DNA of 64,000 bases from Anaerococcus murdochii (GTDB taxonomy: Bacteria; Bacillota; Clostridia; Tissierellales; Peptoniphilaceae), in NCBI RefSeq assembly GCF_019957155.1, contig NZ_JAIPME010000002.1, positions 186,001-250,000 of the forward strand. Reading direction: 5' to 3'. The notes under the pieces were generated by a model that made no database searches, was not told the origin of the DNA, and was given only the letters and a program-made list of their open reading frames with translations. The position numbers and the translations under genes are program-made. This document shows, in pieces, positions 52,181 to 61,085 of this stretch. Positions within the stretch are counted from its first letter, which is position 1, and each line of letters begins with the position of its first letter.

Positions 52181-53782
52181 CTATTTTTTCATTGGCCCGT
52201 TCTTTTCTTCATTGGTATTGCCTATTATCTGATCAACCATGCCGCAGCCCTTGATTAGGTCAAGGTAGAGGAGCAATTCTCCCCTGGATGATACATTTAG
52301 TTTTTTATAAATTTTTAAAATATGGTGTTTGGCAGTACTCTTGCTAATGTAGAGTATTTCAGGTAGCTGGTCTACGTCATAACCCTTTATCAAAAGAACT
52401 AAGACATTTAGCTCTGCAGGAGTGAGACTTGATGTTGCTTCAATGAATTTTTTAAACTTATATTCCAAGTAATTTGGTAGGCCTTTGATAGGCTTACCCT
52501 GCATTTTTTCCCTGATGGTTTTAATAAATTGATTTATTTCATAAAAACCAGACTCAGATATTTCACGCATATATTTCTCATCTAGGATTTTTCCCTGGTT
52601 TTCAATAAGGGCAAGGCCATCAGTAATAGGACTTATGTATCTACGAGTAAAAGTCCAACTTATAACTATTGCAAAGAATAAAAATAAAACTACTGATATA
52701 GTGAGGTTTGTAATATTTCTAATGACATCCTTACGATAATCTTCCATGGGAATCATACAAACAATCATAGATTTTTCGCCATTTTCTATCAAGGATATTT
52801 CCCTTTCAAGACCAATATAGGTAGACTTCTTGCCAGCAAATTCCTTTAAACCTCTCGAATAATCTTTAATTTCTAGAATATCTTCTGGCAGATAATAATA
52901 CCCATCTTCAGTACCGCTACTTAAAGCCTTTTTAGTATCTATATTTTTATCAACGACCGGCAAAAAAATTGAAGTTAATTTTTTTAAATTACTTGGCTGG
53001 GCTATTTTTTCTTTAAAAAACATCTCTTCTACTTCAAAACCGCATGTTCCATAAATTGTCCCATCCTCACCTATTATAGGCAAACTTATCAGCATTACTT
53101 TTTGATTGGTTCCTGCAAGCTCAAAGACCTTGCTAATCATATATGACTCATACAAGGAATTATTTACATTTTCAGCAAGCTTAGCATAGCTAGGAATCCT
53201 AGATATATCATATTCTAATTTCCATTTTCTATGAGGCATGGCCTTATGAATCCTGCCTACATCAGCGTCTCCCCTATAAACTGTAACAGAAGACTCATTC
53301 AAACTCCTAGAATCTAGTTTCAAATACAGGCCAGACCTAGAATTTTGGGCTCCATCATTATGGGAATTTACAGTTGTATTCCACAAGACGAAGGCACCTG
53401 AAACATCCGCATAAAGCATAGAGCTTTTTAAATTTTCAAAAATCCTGTCTTGAAGCTTGGTTAAAAGTTTTTGATTATCCCTTAAATCCTCAAAACTTAC
53501 TCCTTCTTCTTCTAATAGATTTTCTAGATAATCCCTTGATTCTTGAGATAAATGCATGGCAGATATGGCTGATTTATCAAAATAACTATTGATTTCTTTA
53601 TCTAGCATAGACATTTGTATATCAAGACTTTTTATATAAGTTTTTCTGACATTTTTATACTGGTCGAATAAGACCATGGCTATGACGATAAAAAACAATA
53701 AAAGACCTGCAAGTATTATCATGTAGGCAAATAATTTCCTATACATGGAATTTTTTTGATATTTATTAAATATACCAAACAA
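52181..53782 (-). CDS. Membrane-spanning LuxR-type regulator with extracellular sensor region
   Basis: 533 aa. TM1 at about 17-40, an extracellular region of about 315 residues (Cache-like: helical start YIKSLDIQMSMLDKEINSYFDKSAISA, then mixed alpha/beta), TM2 at about 357-378, a HAMP-like helical linker, and a C-terminal LuxR/GerE helix-turn-helix (about 452-515) with LTPAELNVLVLLIKG and ISKSTAKHHILKIYKKL. There is no kinase or receiver domain, so signal input and DNA binding are on one polypeptide across the membrane. It lies 14 nt downstream of the solute-binding protein gene, its likely partner. Confidence 0.8.
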   Translation of the reverse strand: MFGIFNKYQKNSMYRKLFAYMIILAGLLLFFIVIAMVLFDQYKNVRKTYIKSLDIQMSMLDKEINSYFDKSAISAMHLSQESRDYLENLLEEEGVSFEDLRDNQKLLTKLQDRIFENLKSSMLYADVSGAFVLWNTTVNSHNDGAQNSRSGLYLKLDSRSLNESSVTVYRGDADVGRIHKAMPHRKWKLEYDISRIPSYAKLAENVNNSLYESYMISKVFELAGTNQKVMLISLPIIGEDGTIYGTCGFEVEEMFFKEKIAQPSNLKKLTSIFLPVVDKNIDTKKALSSGTEDGYYYLPEDILEIKDYSRGLKEFAGKKSTYIGLEREISLIENGEKSMIVCMIPMEDYRKDVIRNITNLTISVVLFLFFAIVISWTFTRRYISPITDGLALIENQGKILDEKYMREISESGFYEINQFIKTIREKMQGKPIKGLPNYLEYKFKKFIEATSSLTPAELNVLVLLIKGYDVDQLPEILYISKSTAKHHILKIYKKLNVSSRGELLLYLDLIKGCGMVDQIIGNTNEEKNGPMKK

Positions 53783-53796
53783 GACCTTCTCCTAAA

Positions 53797-55116
53797 TCAT
53801 CCTATAAGCATTTGCCAACATTCTTCTATAAGTTTATCCAAATCTTCACCCTTATTGTACCTTTCTACAAAGGATTTTTGCCTGTCCCTTAATTTGCCAT
53901 AAAAACTTGAGACCTTATTATAATCATAAGATTCACTTAGAAAATTATAGTTCTCTTGCATCTTTGAAAGGCTATTATAAAGTTCTTTATAGTCATTGTT
54001 TTCAAAATCCATTGATGAAATTTTTTTAAAGGCATCAGGTCTTACTGGCATATAACCAGTTTTTGTAACAAAATCTAGGTTTCTTTCGCTTTCTGTAATC
54101 CACTTAGCAAATATAGCACAAGCCTTAGCCTTATCCTCACTTGTCTTATAGGCACAAAGTCCTGTCCCTGCTAGGGTGTCAAATTTATTTTCATTTTTAT
54201 TTACTGGCAAAGGCAAGACCTTAAGGTCCATATCCTCAGATGTATTATCTGGATAGGTTACTATATCGTTATAATACAAAACAGCAGCAGATGAACTGAT
54301 TCCTGCCGGGACCTCTCCTGTCATCATCTGGGTATTGGCATAAAGATCAGATACAATTATATGTCCCTCTACCAATGATTTCATAAACTTATCAAAGTTC
54401 TTTTTAAAAGATAAATTATCCTTATCATACCAACCCCCATCATTATGAAGACTTAGGTTAGGATCTTCAGAAAGAGCGGATAATTCTATTTCCCTTAGAA
54501 TATAGTCCATGGCACAAAAAGCCTTGCCATCAGACCATTCGTAGAATTTCTCAGCTACTTCAAAAAATCCATCCCAAGTTTTTAAATCATCATAGGTCAG
54601 GCCTGTCGCTTCAGAAAACCTAGCAAACATAGACCCATTTATATAAAGCATGTGGGTTGATTTTGAGATAGGAAAAACTAAAAGTTTATTACCCACTCTC
54701 CCATCATCTAAAAAATCTTCTTGATAAGCTTTGAGTTCTTCTTTTGTAAAATAATCTTCCCAATCAACTAGGTTTTCAATCCCCAAATCATCTGCATTTC
54801 CACTATGGCAAAAAAACAAATCTGGCATCTTTTTTGACCCAGACTTCTTAGCTTGGGAATCTAGAAGCTCTTCGCCAATTTCTGCAGAATTAGATGTAGC
54901 AGTGACATTTATTATAATACCTTCCTTACTGCCAACAGTTTCGTTAAAATCATCAACGAGCTTATCCATTGGAGATGAGGCTTGTTCGCCATAAACATGC
55001 CACATTGTGAGACTTACTGGTTCTTTTTTATTACTTAAAAGTATAAGGACCAAGGCAATAATTACAAAAACAAATATAGTAATTATCCCCAGTCTTTTGT
55101 ATTTGCTCTTTTCCAT
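53797..55116 (-). CDS. Membrane-anchored family 1 solute-binding protein
   Basis: 439 aa. An uncleaved-looking N-terminal anchor (about 9-29) without a lipobox Cys, then a full extracellular solute-binding fold: LTMWHVYG at the start, DLFFCHSG, FPISKSTHMLYINGSMF, and a C-terminal hinge LAGTGLCAYKTS. Relatives bind sugars or oligosaccharides for ABC import. No ABC permease or ATPase gene adjoins it. Instead it is followed by a membrane LuxR-type regulator, so it is likely the ligand-sensing half of a signalling pair. The SD region (GAGGG) precedes the ATG. Confidence 0.82.
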   Translation of the reverse strand: MEKSKYKRLGIITIFVFVIIALVLILLSNKKEPVSLTMWHVYGEQASSPMDKLVDDFNETVGSKEGIIINVTATSNSAEIGEELLDSQAKKSGSKKMPDLFFCHSGNADDLGIENLVDWEDYFTKEELKAYQEDFLDDGRVGNKLLVFPISKSTHMLYINGSMFARFSEATGLTYDDLKTWDGFFEVAEKFYEWSDGKAFCAMDYILREIELSALSEDPNLSLHNDGGWYDKDNLSFKKNFDKFMKSLVEGHIIVSDLYANTQMMTGEVPAGISSSAAVLYYNDIVTYPDNTSEDMDLKVLPLPVNKNENKFDTLAGTGLCAYKTSEDKAKACAIFAKWITESERNLDFVTKTGYMPVRPDAFKKISSMDFENNDYKELYNSLSKMQENYNFLSESYDYNKVSSFYGKLRDRQKSFVERYNKGEDLDKLIEECWQMLIG

Positions 55117-55161
55117 AGGACCCTCGATTCAAAATTAAAAACATCTTCTCTATTAAAACCT

Positions 55162-55185
55162 ATCATAGTTTTTTTACATTGTCAA
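55162..55185 (-). promoter_or_regulatory. Putative promoter of the solute-binding-protein operon
   Basis: A perfect -35 TTGACA (plus strand 55180-55185), but the hexamer at 17 bp (TAGGTT) is a poor -10. A strong -35 with a weak -10 may mean regulated use. Confidence 0.35.
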
Positions 55186-55253
55186 GATAAGTTCATATAG
55201 GAGTTAGTTAAAATATTATCATTTATTCAAGTATCCTTTAAATATTATAAATT

Positions 55254-55302
55254 AAAAAAAGATGAAATATCAAAATAGACTTATCTATTTTAATTCTTCA
55301 TC
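55254..55302 (-). terminator. Terminator of the DNA glycosylase gene
   Basis: On the minus strand GATGAA ... AAAATAGA, loop TAAG, TCTATTTT ... TTCATC, then seven T. It begins just after the glycosylase stop. Confidence 0.8.
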
Positions 55303-55309
55303 TTTCTTC

Positions 55310-56212
55310 TTATTTTCCTATAGCATTTTCCCTACCATAATAAAATAGGTATTGCTGGGCGTAGCCTGCAAGGTCGCCAAAGATTTCTCTGGCATAGTCG
55401 TCTACTTGTTTTTTTGGAACTTCTTTGCCGATAAAAAGTGTTTCCATTACCCTTTTAATCCAGACATCAACAGGGAAGGTCTCCCTCCTGTGGTAGGCAA
55501 AAAGCATAATACAATCGGCTACCTTTGGCCCAATGCCTGGTAGTTCTTTTAGTTTGTTGTGGAGCTCTTTATCTGTGAGATTTTTTTCATCTTCAAAATT
55601 TAAGTACCCATCCACAAAAGCCTGGGATGTTTCAACAATCCTTACATCACGAAAACCAACTCTGGCATGTTCCCTCAAATCTAAAGGGTCAACCTTTGCT
55701 AGAACTTGGGGACTTGGGAAGGAATAATACTTTTCTCCCATATATTCTCCCAAATAATCTCCGTATCTTTCAGAAATTATTCTGACAGCTTTTTTAATCC
55801 TTGGAATTTGATTGTTGGCCGAGATTATAAAGGAAATTGTAGTTTCAAACAAATCTTGGTTTAAAATCCTAATTCCATAACCATATTCGCTGGCCTTATT
55901 TAGAATTTCTGATTCTGACAAGACTTCTTTTATCATTCCATAATCTGTGCATAGGTCGAAGTAATCATAAAAAATTTCGTAAAATTCATCCAGGCTTACA
56001 TTTCTAATTAGGGTGTAATCTTCACATTCAAGAAGGTTTATAATTTTTCCCAAAAATACAGCTGTATATGACCCGTCGTCGTTTTTTCTAAAATTAAAAC
56101 ATTGACCACATTCGAAAATATGGTCAACTTTAAAAGAGTCTTCCCTGAGGATAAGTCCCTCAGGGCTTTCTTCTATATTTAATTTTCTCTTTTCACTTGT
56201 CTGGTATCTCAT
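55310..56212 (-). CDS. ogg: 8-oxoguanine DNA glycosylase/AP lyase (OGG1 type)
   Basis: 300 aa. An N-terminal OGG_N domain (CGQCFNFRK), then the helix-hairpin-helix-GPD fold with LPGIGPKVADC, where the Lys matches the Schiff-base Lys of OGG1, and FPVDVWIKR, where the Asp matches the catalytic Asp. It removes oxidised guanine opposite C. Start adjoining the sortase stop with a one-base overlap, so co-transcribed with the sortase. Confidence 0.9.
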   Translation of the reverse strand: MRYQTSEKRKLNIEESPEGLILREDSFKVDHIFECGQCFNFRKNDDGSYTAVFLGKIINLLECEDYTLIRNVSLDEFYEIFYDYFDLCTDYGMIKEVLSESEILNKASEYGYGIRILNQDLFETTISFIISANNQIPRIKKAVRIISERYGDYLGEYMGEKYYSFPSPQVLAKVDPLDLREHARVGFRDVRIVETSQAFVDGYLNFEDEKNLTDKELHNKLKELPGIGPKVADCIMLFAYHRRETFPVDVWIKRVMETLFIGKEVPKKQVDDYAREIFGDLAGYAQQYLFYYGRENAIGK

Positions 56213-56994
56213 TATTTAATCCTAACAGCATGGATAGCTAGCCTCTGATCTTCATAATCGTATTGGCAGGTTGATAAGGTAATGATTGTATCCTCATCTG
56301 TAAAAGGTCTGGTATCAAGTTTTACCTCAGAGTTTGACCTAAGTTTGTTAAAGTAAGGCACCTTGTCTCCGTCATAGGTAAAGTCTAAGGTCCTATAATC
56401 AGAACTAGATGGTGTACCATAAGCTGAAAATATTAGATATTCTCTAAGACCTTCTTCTGTAGTTAGGTAAATGGTCCTATTTTTCTCAGCAAATTCTTGC
56501 TTCCTATACTGGTCAAGAGGTGTAAACATTGAGTCAATTTCTAGATGGTGACCATAAATTACAGAATTATCATCGTTAATATCTGGGGAATTGTAGACAT
56601 CCATAAAGATGGAACCTGCTATGTCGTATTCCTTATTAAGACCCTTTCTAAGGTAAAATTCGTTATCAGGACCTTGGAAAATTGGGTATTTTATACCAGT
56701 TCCAGGAATTTCTAAAACTGCTATTACATCAGAATTTTGCTCTTTCAATTTCTTTAAAAGAGTCAAGTGGATTTTCTCAAGTCTTGCTAATGGATCCTTG
56801 ATTTCTTCTGTAGGAACATTTGCATAATCATTTGAATCCACATCCGCTTCAGCTTGTTTGGATAAGTCTTCTATATATCTATTGTTTTTCATATTTGTCC
56901 AGTAATCTAGACCTCTCTTGCCTAGGATTGCAATACAGGCTAGAATTATTAAAATTAGGACAAATCTAATGAATGCCATTGTTTTTGATTTCAT
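56212..56994 (-). CDS. srtB: Class B sortase
   Basis: 260 aa. N-terminal membrane anchor (about 8-26). Sortase fold with catalytic His in IYGHH, Cys in LSTCQYDYEDQR and Arg in the same strand; the long insertion and TLSTC context fit class B. It attaches sorted surface proteins to peptidoglycan or polymerises pilins. No obvious LPxTG- or NPxTN-type substrate is encoded in the window. Confidence 0.9.
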   Translation of the reverse strand: MKSKTMAFIRFVLILIILACIAILGKRGLDYWTNMKNNRYIEDLSKQAEADVDSNDYANVPTEEIKDPLARLEKIHLTLLKKLKEQNSDVIAVLEIPGTGIKYPIFQGPDNEFYLRKGLNKEYDIAGSIFMDVYNSPDINDDNSVIYGHHLEIDSMFTPLDQYRKQEFAEKNRTIYLTTEEGLREYLIFSAYGTPSSSDYRTLDFTYDGDKVPYFNKLRSNSEVKLDTRPFTDEDTIITLSTCQYDYEDQRLAIHAVRIK

Positions 56995-57026
56995 TTTACC
57001 ACCTTTAAAAAGTTTCGTTTCATTAG

Positions 57027-57032
57027 TATAAT
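57027..57032 (+). promoter_or_regulatory. Putative -10 element before the glutaredoxin gene
   Basis: TATAAT about 50 nt before the start. The -35 position reads TTTAAA, a weak match. Confidence 0.4.
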
Positions 57033-57083
57033 ATACCGTAAGAGAGAGTAAATAAAAGTTTTTTGTAAAAAAAAGGAGGACCT

Positions 57084-57320
57084 ATGAAAGATTACAAGTT
57101 ATATGTAGGAACAGTATGTAGATTTTGTAAAAAAGTAGAAGATTTCATGAAAGAAAACAATATAGATATTCCCCTAGTAAATATAAACGAAGACCGCGAG
57201 GCCATGATGGAATTGATGGAAAAGGGCGGAAAAAGACAAGTTCCATGCCTATACCACGATGGTGAATACCTCTATGAATCTGATGACATCATAGAATTTC
57301 TAAAAAAAAATTATAAATAA
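57084..57320 (+). CDS. Glutaredoxin-like protein
   Basis: 78 aa with the thioredoxin fold. Redox motif CRFC at residues 13-16 and cis-Pro in QVPCLYHDG, then YESDDIIEFL. It reduces disulfides, perhaps with a low-molecular-weight thiol. SD AGGAGG. It is followed after 8 nt by the HAD phosphatase gene. Confidence 0.87.
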   Translation: MKDYKLYVGTVCRFCKKVEDFMKENNIDIPLVNINEDREAMMELMEKGGKRQVPCLYHDGEYLYESDDIIEFLKKNYK

Positions 57321-57328
57321 GGATAAAA

Positions 57329-58135
57329 ATGATTAAACTAATAGCATCTGATATTGATGAAACTATAATAAGTAAGGACCAAAAAGTACCAGAAAGAAAT
57401 AAAAAAGCTATTAAACAAGCAATTGAAAAAGGCCTAATAGTCATGCTTGCAACAGGCAGGGGCCCATACGAAATTTTCGATATACCAGAACAAGCTGGTG
57501 TCATTGCTGATGATAGGTATATAATTTGTTGTAACGGCGCAGTTATAATGAATGTTAAGACTAAGGAAATTATTGATGTGATTGACTTAGACTTTGCCTA
57601 TGCCAAAAATGTTTTTTCCTATGCCTATGAAAACAAACTCACTTTTTACCTATATACCCTAGATAAAAAATACGGCATCAATTTAACTGACGATACAATA
57701 GTTGCAGAAAAGCATATAAATATTTTGGATACTGACAATATTGATTTTCTAAAGGATGAAACTATCCTCAAGCTAATAATCAAAAATGAAGATATGAACC
57801 ATCTCCAAGCTTTGGAAGTTGATATAGCAAGGATTACTAACTATGACCTTGAGATTTCATATTCTTCAAATATGTATATGGAAATAAATGCCAAAGGCGT
57901 AAATAAAGCTGTAGCCCTCAAAAAAGTCTGCGACCATTATGGAATAGACCTAAAAGATGTCTTAGCCATTGGTGATAACTACAACGATGTTGCCATGCTA
58001 GAAGAAGCTGGCAGGTCTGTAGCAGTTAGAAATGCAAGACTTCAAGTAAGAGAAACTGCCGACTATGTCACAAGCCTTGATAATAACAAGGGTGCAGTTG
58101 GGGAAGCAATAGAAAAATTTGTTTTAAACCTATAA
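57329..58135 (+). CDS. Cof-type HAD-superfamily phosphatase
   Basis: 268 aa. HAD motif I near the start reads DIDETI (usually DxDGT), motif II ATGRG, motif III Lys in AKGVNKAVALK and motif IV IGDNYNDVAML: a type IIB cap HAD of the Cof/YidA group. Likely a broad sugar-phosphate or flavin/nucleotide phosphatase. Co-transcribed with the glutaredoxin gene. Confidence 0.88.
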   Translation: MIKLIASDIDETIISKDQKVPERNKKAIKQAIEKGLIVMLATGRGPYEIFDIPEQAGVIADDRYIICCNGAVIMNVKTKEIIDVIDLDFAYAKNVFSYAYENKLTFYLYTLDKKYGINLTDDTIVAEKHINILDTDNIDFLKDETILKLIIKNEDMNHLQALEVDIARITNYDLEISYSSNMYMEINAKGVNKAVALKKVCDHYGIDLKDVLAIGDNYNDVAMLEEAGRSVAVRNARLQVRETADYVTSLDNNKGAVGEAIEKFVLNL

Positions 58136-58153
58136 AAAATTTACAAAGAAAAA

Positions 58154-58190
58154 GACTAAGGAAGGAAAATCCTCCTTAGTCTTATTTTTA
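58154..58190. terminator. Bidirectional terminator
   Basis: GACTAAGGA pairs with TCCTTAGTC (58154-58162/58173-58181), with T-rich tracts on both strands. It serves the HAD gene and the convergent small membrane-protein gene. Confidence 0.88.
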
Positions 58191-58199
58191 TCCAAAATA

Positions 58200-58454
58200 T
58201 TAATAATAATCCCTATTTGTCATATACCTATATCCAAAATAGATAAGTCCCCCAAAGATAATTAGAGGTAGAAGATGGGTTAGGATACCAAAGACAATTA
58301 CTATTGGTAAGACTATAAGACCTCCAATTAGTAAAAATGGAAGGCTTACAAGGCCAAGAGTGAGACCTAAGACTCCTAAGATCAATTTAAAAACTAATTT
58401 TATAAGTGGGATGCCAATGAAAAAGGCCCCTATAATTAAAAGTAAGGTTAACAT
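58200..58454 (-). CDS. Small Leu/Ile/Gly-rich membrane protein
   Basis: 84 aa, almost wholly hydrophobic with two or three helices, ending YRYMTNRDYY. No family recognised. It has its own SD (AAAAGGAG) and a good terminator, which supports it as a real gene. Confidence 0.65.
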   Translation of the reverse strand: MLTLLLIIGAFFIGIPLIKLVFKLILGVLGLTLGLVSLPFLLIGGLIVLPIVIVFGILTHLLPLIIFGGLIYFGYRYMTNRDYY

Positions 58455-58568
58455 ATTGAACTCCTTTTGTTAATATTATACATATTTTAAAGTTCTATGT
58501 CAAGTATCTTAAGATTATTTTTGATATTCTTTTATATCTTAAGTTTGATTTTAATATATGTAAGGGAC

Positions 58569-58591
58569 AAAAAAAGGGAGCATAGCTCCCC
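58569..58591 (-). terminator. Terminator of the ferritin gene
   Basis: On the minus strand GGGAGC, loop TAT, GCTCCC, then seven T, directly after the ferritin stop. Confidence 0.92.
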
Positions 58592-58596
58592 TAAAA

Positions 58597-59076
58597 TTAT
58601 TTTCTAAAACCAAGTTCGTGGTCAAGGATGTAGATTCCACCCCAGTTTCCGTTGATTCTTTCAAGTCTTGTTACGATTTTACCTACAGAGTCTTCTTCTT
58701 CAACTTGTTCGTCGATGAAGCCTTTGATGAAAGAAAATACTCTAAGATCTTCATCTTTTGCAATTTCTGCGATTTCGTGAATTCTTCTTGTAACTTCTTT
58801 TTCGTGAGCTAGGGCTGCTTTAAATACATCTACTAGGCTTTCGTAGTCATATTGTGGTTCAGCAATTGCTTTATATCTAACATCATAGCCTACTTCTTGA
58901 AGGAAATGTTTCATAGCTTCGCCGTGTCCGATTTCTTCTTTAACTTGTTCGTCAAACCAGTGGGTATATCCATCAAGTTCAAGTCTATCTGTATAAGCAG
59001 CCATTGCTTTGTAGATGTATGCTGACTCATATTCAAAGTTCATTTGTTCATTTAATAAATCTAATACTTTACTCAT
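58597..59076 (-). CDS. Ferritin (non-haem, bacterial FtnA type)
   Basis: 159 aa four-helix bundle. Ferroxidase ligands are visible as Glu in MNFEYESAYIYKAM, EEIGHGEAMK, AHEKEVTRR and FIDEQVEEE. It stores iron as ferric mineral in a 24-mer and limits Fenton chemistry on air exposure. Its start overlaps the preceding small gene by 8 nt. Confidence 0.93.
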   Translation of the reverse strand: MSKVLDLLNEQMNFEYESAYIYKAMAAYTDRLELDGYTHWFDEQVKEEIGHGEAMKHFLQEVGYDVRYKAIAEPQYDYESLVDVFKAALAHEKEVTRRIHEIAEIAKDEDLRVFSFIKGFIDEQVEEEDSVGKIVTRLERINGNWGGIYILDHELGFRK

Positions 59077-59374
59077 TTATTTCTCCTTTTTCTAGCATCT
59101 CTCCGTATGGGATATACACTCCGTATATCTCTAGGTTTCTAGCTAAAATCTCCTTTATTACTTGTGTTGTATTTTTGGAGTTTATTTTGACTGTAAAAGT
59201 CTTATCCTTAATCATAAACTCATCCTCAGTTACTATACCATTCGATTTTAGGGCGCAAAAAATTTCCATTGCCTCCTTCTTAGTTAATTTGTCATCTAAT
59301 TGGAAGCTAAAGGGAAAAACTTCTGCATTTTCTTCTAAAGGATTTATTTTTTTAATTAAAAGTAAGTCTTTCAT
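59069..59374 (-). CDS. Unknown 101-aa protein upstream of ferritin
   Basis: I choose the second Met (59374), 6 nt after AGGAG, rather than the one at 59380 that abuts the SD. It is soluble and alpha/beta. There is no Cys, so a metal or redox site of the usual kind is not evident. No family recognised. It lies between queH and ferritin, overlapping the latter, so it may be translated together with it. Confidence 0.6.
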   Translation of the reverse strand: MKDLLLIKKINPLEENAEVFPFSFQLDDKLTKKEAMEIFCALKSNGIVTEDEFMIKDKTFTVKINSKNTTQVIKEILARNLEIYGVYIPYGEMLEKGEINE

Positions 59375-59415
59375 AGCCATCTCCTATTAGTAAAGATACC
59401 CAATTTTAAAAAAAC

Positions 59416-60039
59416 TTAACAATTATTTTCTTCCATCTCTTTTTTTGAAAAAATACAGCCACAATATTCTTGCCTGTAGATGCCGTATTCTTTAGAAAGC
59501 TCGATTGATTTTTTGTAGCCGTCCCTTTTCTTAAAGTCTGCGAAAAGATATTTAACCCCGTATTCTTTTTCGAGTTCTTCCCCTATTTCATTAAGCCATT
59601 GGGCGTTTTTGTAAGGAGAAATCGAAAGGCTAGTTGTGAAATAATCGTAAGATTTTTCCTTGGCAAGCCTTGCAGTTTCAGCTAGTCTTAGCTTATAGCA
59701 ATCATAGCAAGCCTCGCCGAATTCCTTGTCATCCTTCCTTTTTTGGGAAACTTCGTAAAAGTCTTTCATATCATTGGCTGGAATTATCACCTTTCCTTCA
59801 AAATGAGATTTCTCTGCCACTTTTTTTAAATTTTCAGCACGCTTATCAAGTTCTTCTCTTGGATAGATCATGGGGTTATAAAAATATAGGTCCATATCAA
59901 AATGGTCCCTAAGCCTTTCAATAACTTGTGTTGAGCATGGCCCGCAGCAAACCTGGAGCAAAAGCCTAGGTTTTTCGCCATTTTCATCAAGTTTTTTAAT
60001 AATATCTTCCATGACCTTATTGTAATTTATTTTATTCAT
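59416..60039 (-). CDS. queH: QueH, epoxyqueuosine reductase
   Basis: 207 aa from the ATG at 60039 (MNKINYN), which follows GAAAGG; the Met at 60057 overlaps the terminator region. Cys sites CCGPCS, CYDC and YCGCIFS ligate the Fe-S cluster and a second metal, as in QueH (DUF208). It catalyses the last step of tRNA queuosine synthesis. Only about 10 nt separate the upstream hairpin's T-tract from the SD, so it may depend on read-through from rplM-rpsI. Confidence 0.9.
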   Translation of the reverse strand: MNKINYNKVMEDIIKKLDENGEKPRLLLQVCCGPCSTQVIERLRDHFDMDLYFYNPMIYPREELDKRAENLKKVAEKSHFEGKVIIPANDMKDFYEVSQKRKDDKEFGEACYDCYKLRLAETARLAKEKSYDYFTTSLSISPYKNAQWLNEIGEELEKEYGVKYLFADFKKRDGYKKSIELSKEYGIYRQEYCGCIFSKKEMEENNC

Positions 60040-60054
60040 ATAAAACCTTTCAAG

Positions 60055-60088
60055 CAAAAAAATCGCAAGAATAAAATTCCTGCGATTT
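60055..60088 (-). terminator. Terminator after rpsI
   Basis: On the minus strand AATCGCA ... TGCGATT, extended by GAAT/ATTC, then six T. It is immediately upstream of queH. Confidence 0.85.
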
Positions 60089-60099
60089 GTATTTGTATA

Positions 60100-60492
60100 T
60101 TATCTCTTTGAGAATTGTGAAGATTTTCTTGCCTTTTTGAAACCAGGTTTCTTTCTTTCTTTTTTACGTGAATCACGTGTTAAGAAACCAGCTCTCTTTA
60201 GGGCAATTCTTAGGTCTGGGTTTGCTTCTACAAGAGCTCTTGCGATAGCGTGTCTGATAGCTCCTGCTTGACCATTAAATCCACCACCGTTAACATTTAC
60301 TCTAATGTCATAGCTTGTTAGGTTTTCTGTTAATGTTAGTGGGCTTCTTACTACAATTTTAAGAGATTCAAAATCAAAATATTGATCTAAATCTTTTCCG
60401 TTTATGATTATTTTTCCAGATCCTGGTACCATTGTTACTCTTGCAACAGAGGTTTTTCTTCTACCAGTTGATTGAATAATGTTTCCTGCCAT
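60100..60492 (-). CDS. rpsI: Ribosomal protein S9
   Basis: 130 aa, full length. The C-terminal tail ending SSQFSKR reaches the P-site tRNA, and the family motif [10 protein letters not shown] is at the N-terminus. It follows rplM by 10 nt. Confidence 0.97.
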   Translation of the reverse strand: MAGNIIQSTGRRKTSVARVTMVPGSGKIIINGKDLDQYFDFESLKIVVRSPLTLTENLTSYDIRVNVNGGGFNGQAGAIRHAIARALVEANPDLRIALKRAGFLTRDSRKKERKKPGFKKARKSSQFSKR

Positions 60493-60502
60493 ATTTTACT
60501 CC

Positions 60503-60943
60503 TTACTTAAGATCCAAAGCTTCTGGGAATTGTGCTTCATGACCGTGGTCGCTGCCAGCATAAACTCTTAGTTTCTTTGCCATTTGACGACCTAGTTTGT
60601 TGTGTGGAAGCATTCCTACTATTGCATGTTCTACAATTCTTTCTGGATATTTAGCCTTCATGTCTTTGAATTTAGTGATTTTTAGACCACCTGTGTATCC
60701 AGAATATCTCTTGTATTCTTTTTGGTCTTCTTTGTTTCCTGTAAGCACTACCTTGTCAGCGTTGATTACTATTACATAATCTCCTGTGTCAAAGTGTGGA
60801 GTAAAGGTTGGTTTGTTCTTTCCTCTTAGTATTGCTGCAACTTGGCTAGCTAGTCTACCTAGAACCATGCCTTCTGCATCAACAACATACCATTTTCTTT
60901 CGATGTTTGATGGAGTCGCAGTCCATGTCTTTTGATGTTTCAT
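60503..60943 (-). CDS. rplM: Ribosomal protein L13
   Basis: 146 aa, normal length, with family motifs [16 protein letters not shown] and [11 protein letters not shown]. First gene of rplM-rpsI, behind a structured leader of about 135 nt and a near-consensus promoter. SD AGGAGG. Confidence 0.97.
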   Translation of the reverse strand: MKHQKTWTATPSNIERKWYVVDAEGMVLGRLASQVAAILRGKNKPTFTPHFDTGDYVIVINADKVVLTGNKEDQKEYKRYSGYTGGLKITKFKDMKAKYPERIVEHAIVGMLPHNKLGRQMAKKLRVYAGSDHGHEAQFPEALDLK

Positions 60944-61080
60944 CTCATCCTCCTATAATTTTTTCGGCTACTATATTTAGACACCGCACTAGTAGCTTGC
61001 GGCTGTACTCGTCCTGGCATTTTTTTATCGCTCCCAGGATATGCGATCGTCTCGATTCCTTATGAAGGTCTGAGTCGACT
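60944..61080 (-). ncRNA. Structured 5' leader of rplM (L13-leader-like)
   Basis: It is GC-richer than the surroundings. On the minus strand: ATCGC/GCGAT and TCCTGG/CCAGGA (61034-61039/61012-61017), which exclude each other. Next comes the hairpin CCGCA/TGCGG (60998-61002/60984-60988), whose loop GCTACTA (60990-60996) pairs perfectly with downstream TAGTAGC (60967-60973), a pseudoknot. The SD follows about 15 nt later. An autoregulatory r-protein leader is the likely role. Confidence 0.65.
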
Positions 61081-61085
61081 GATAT

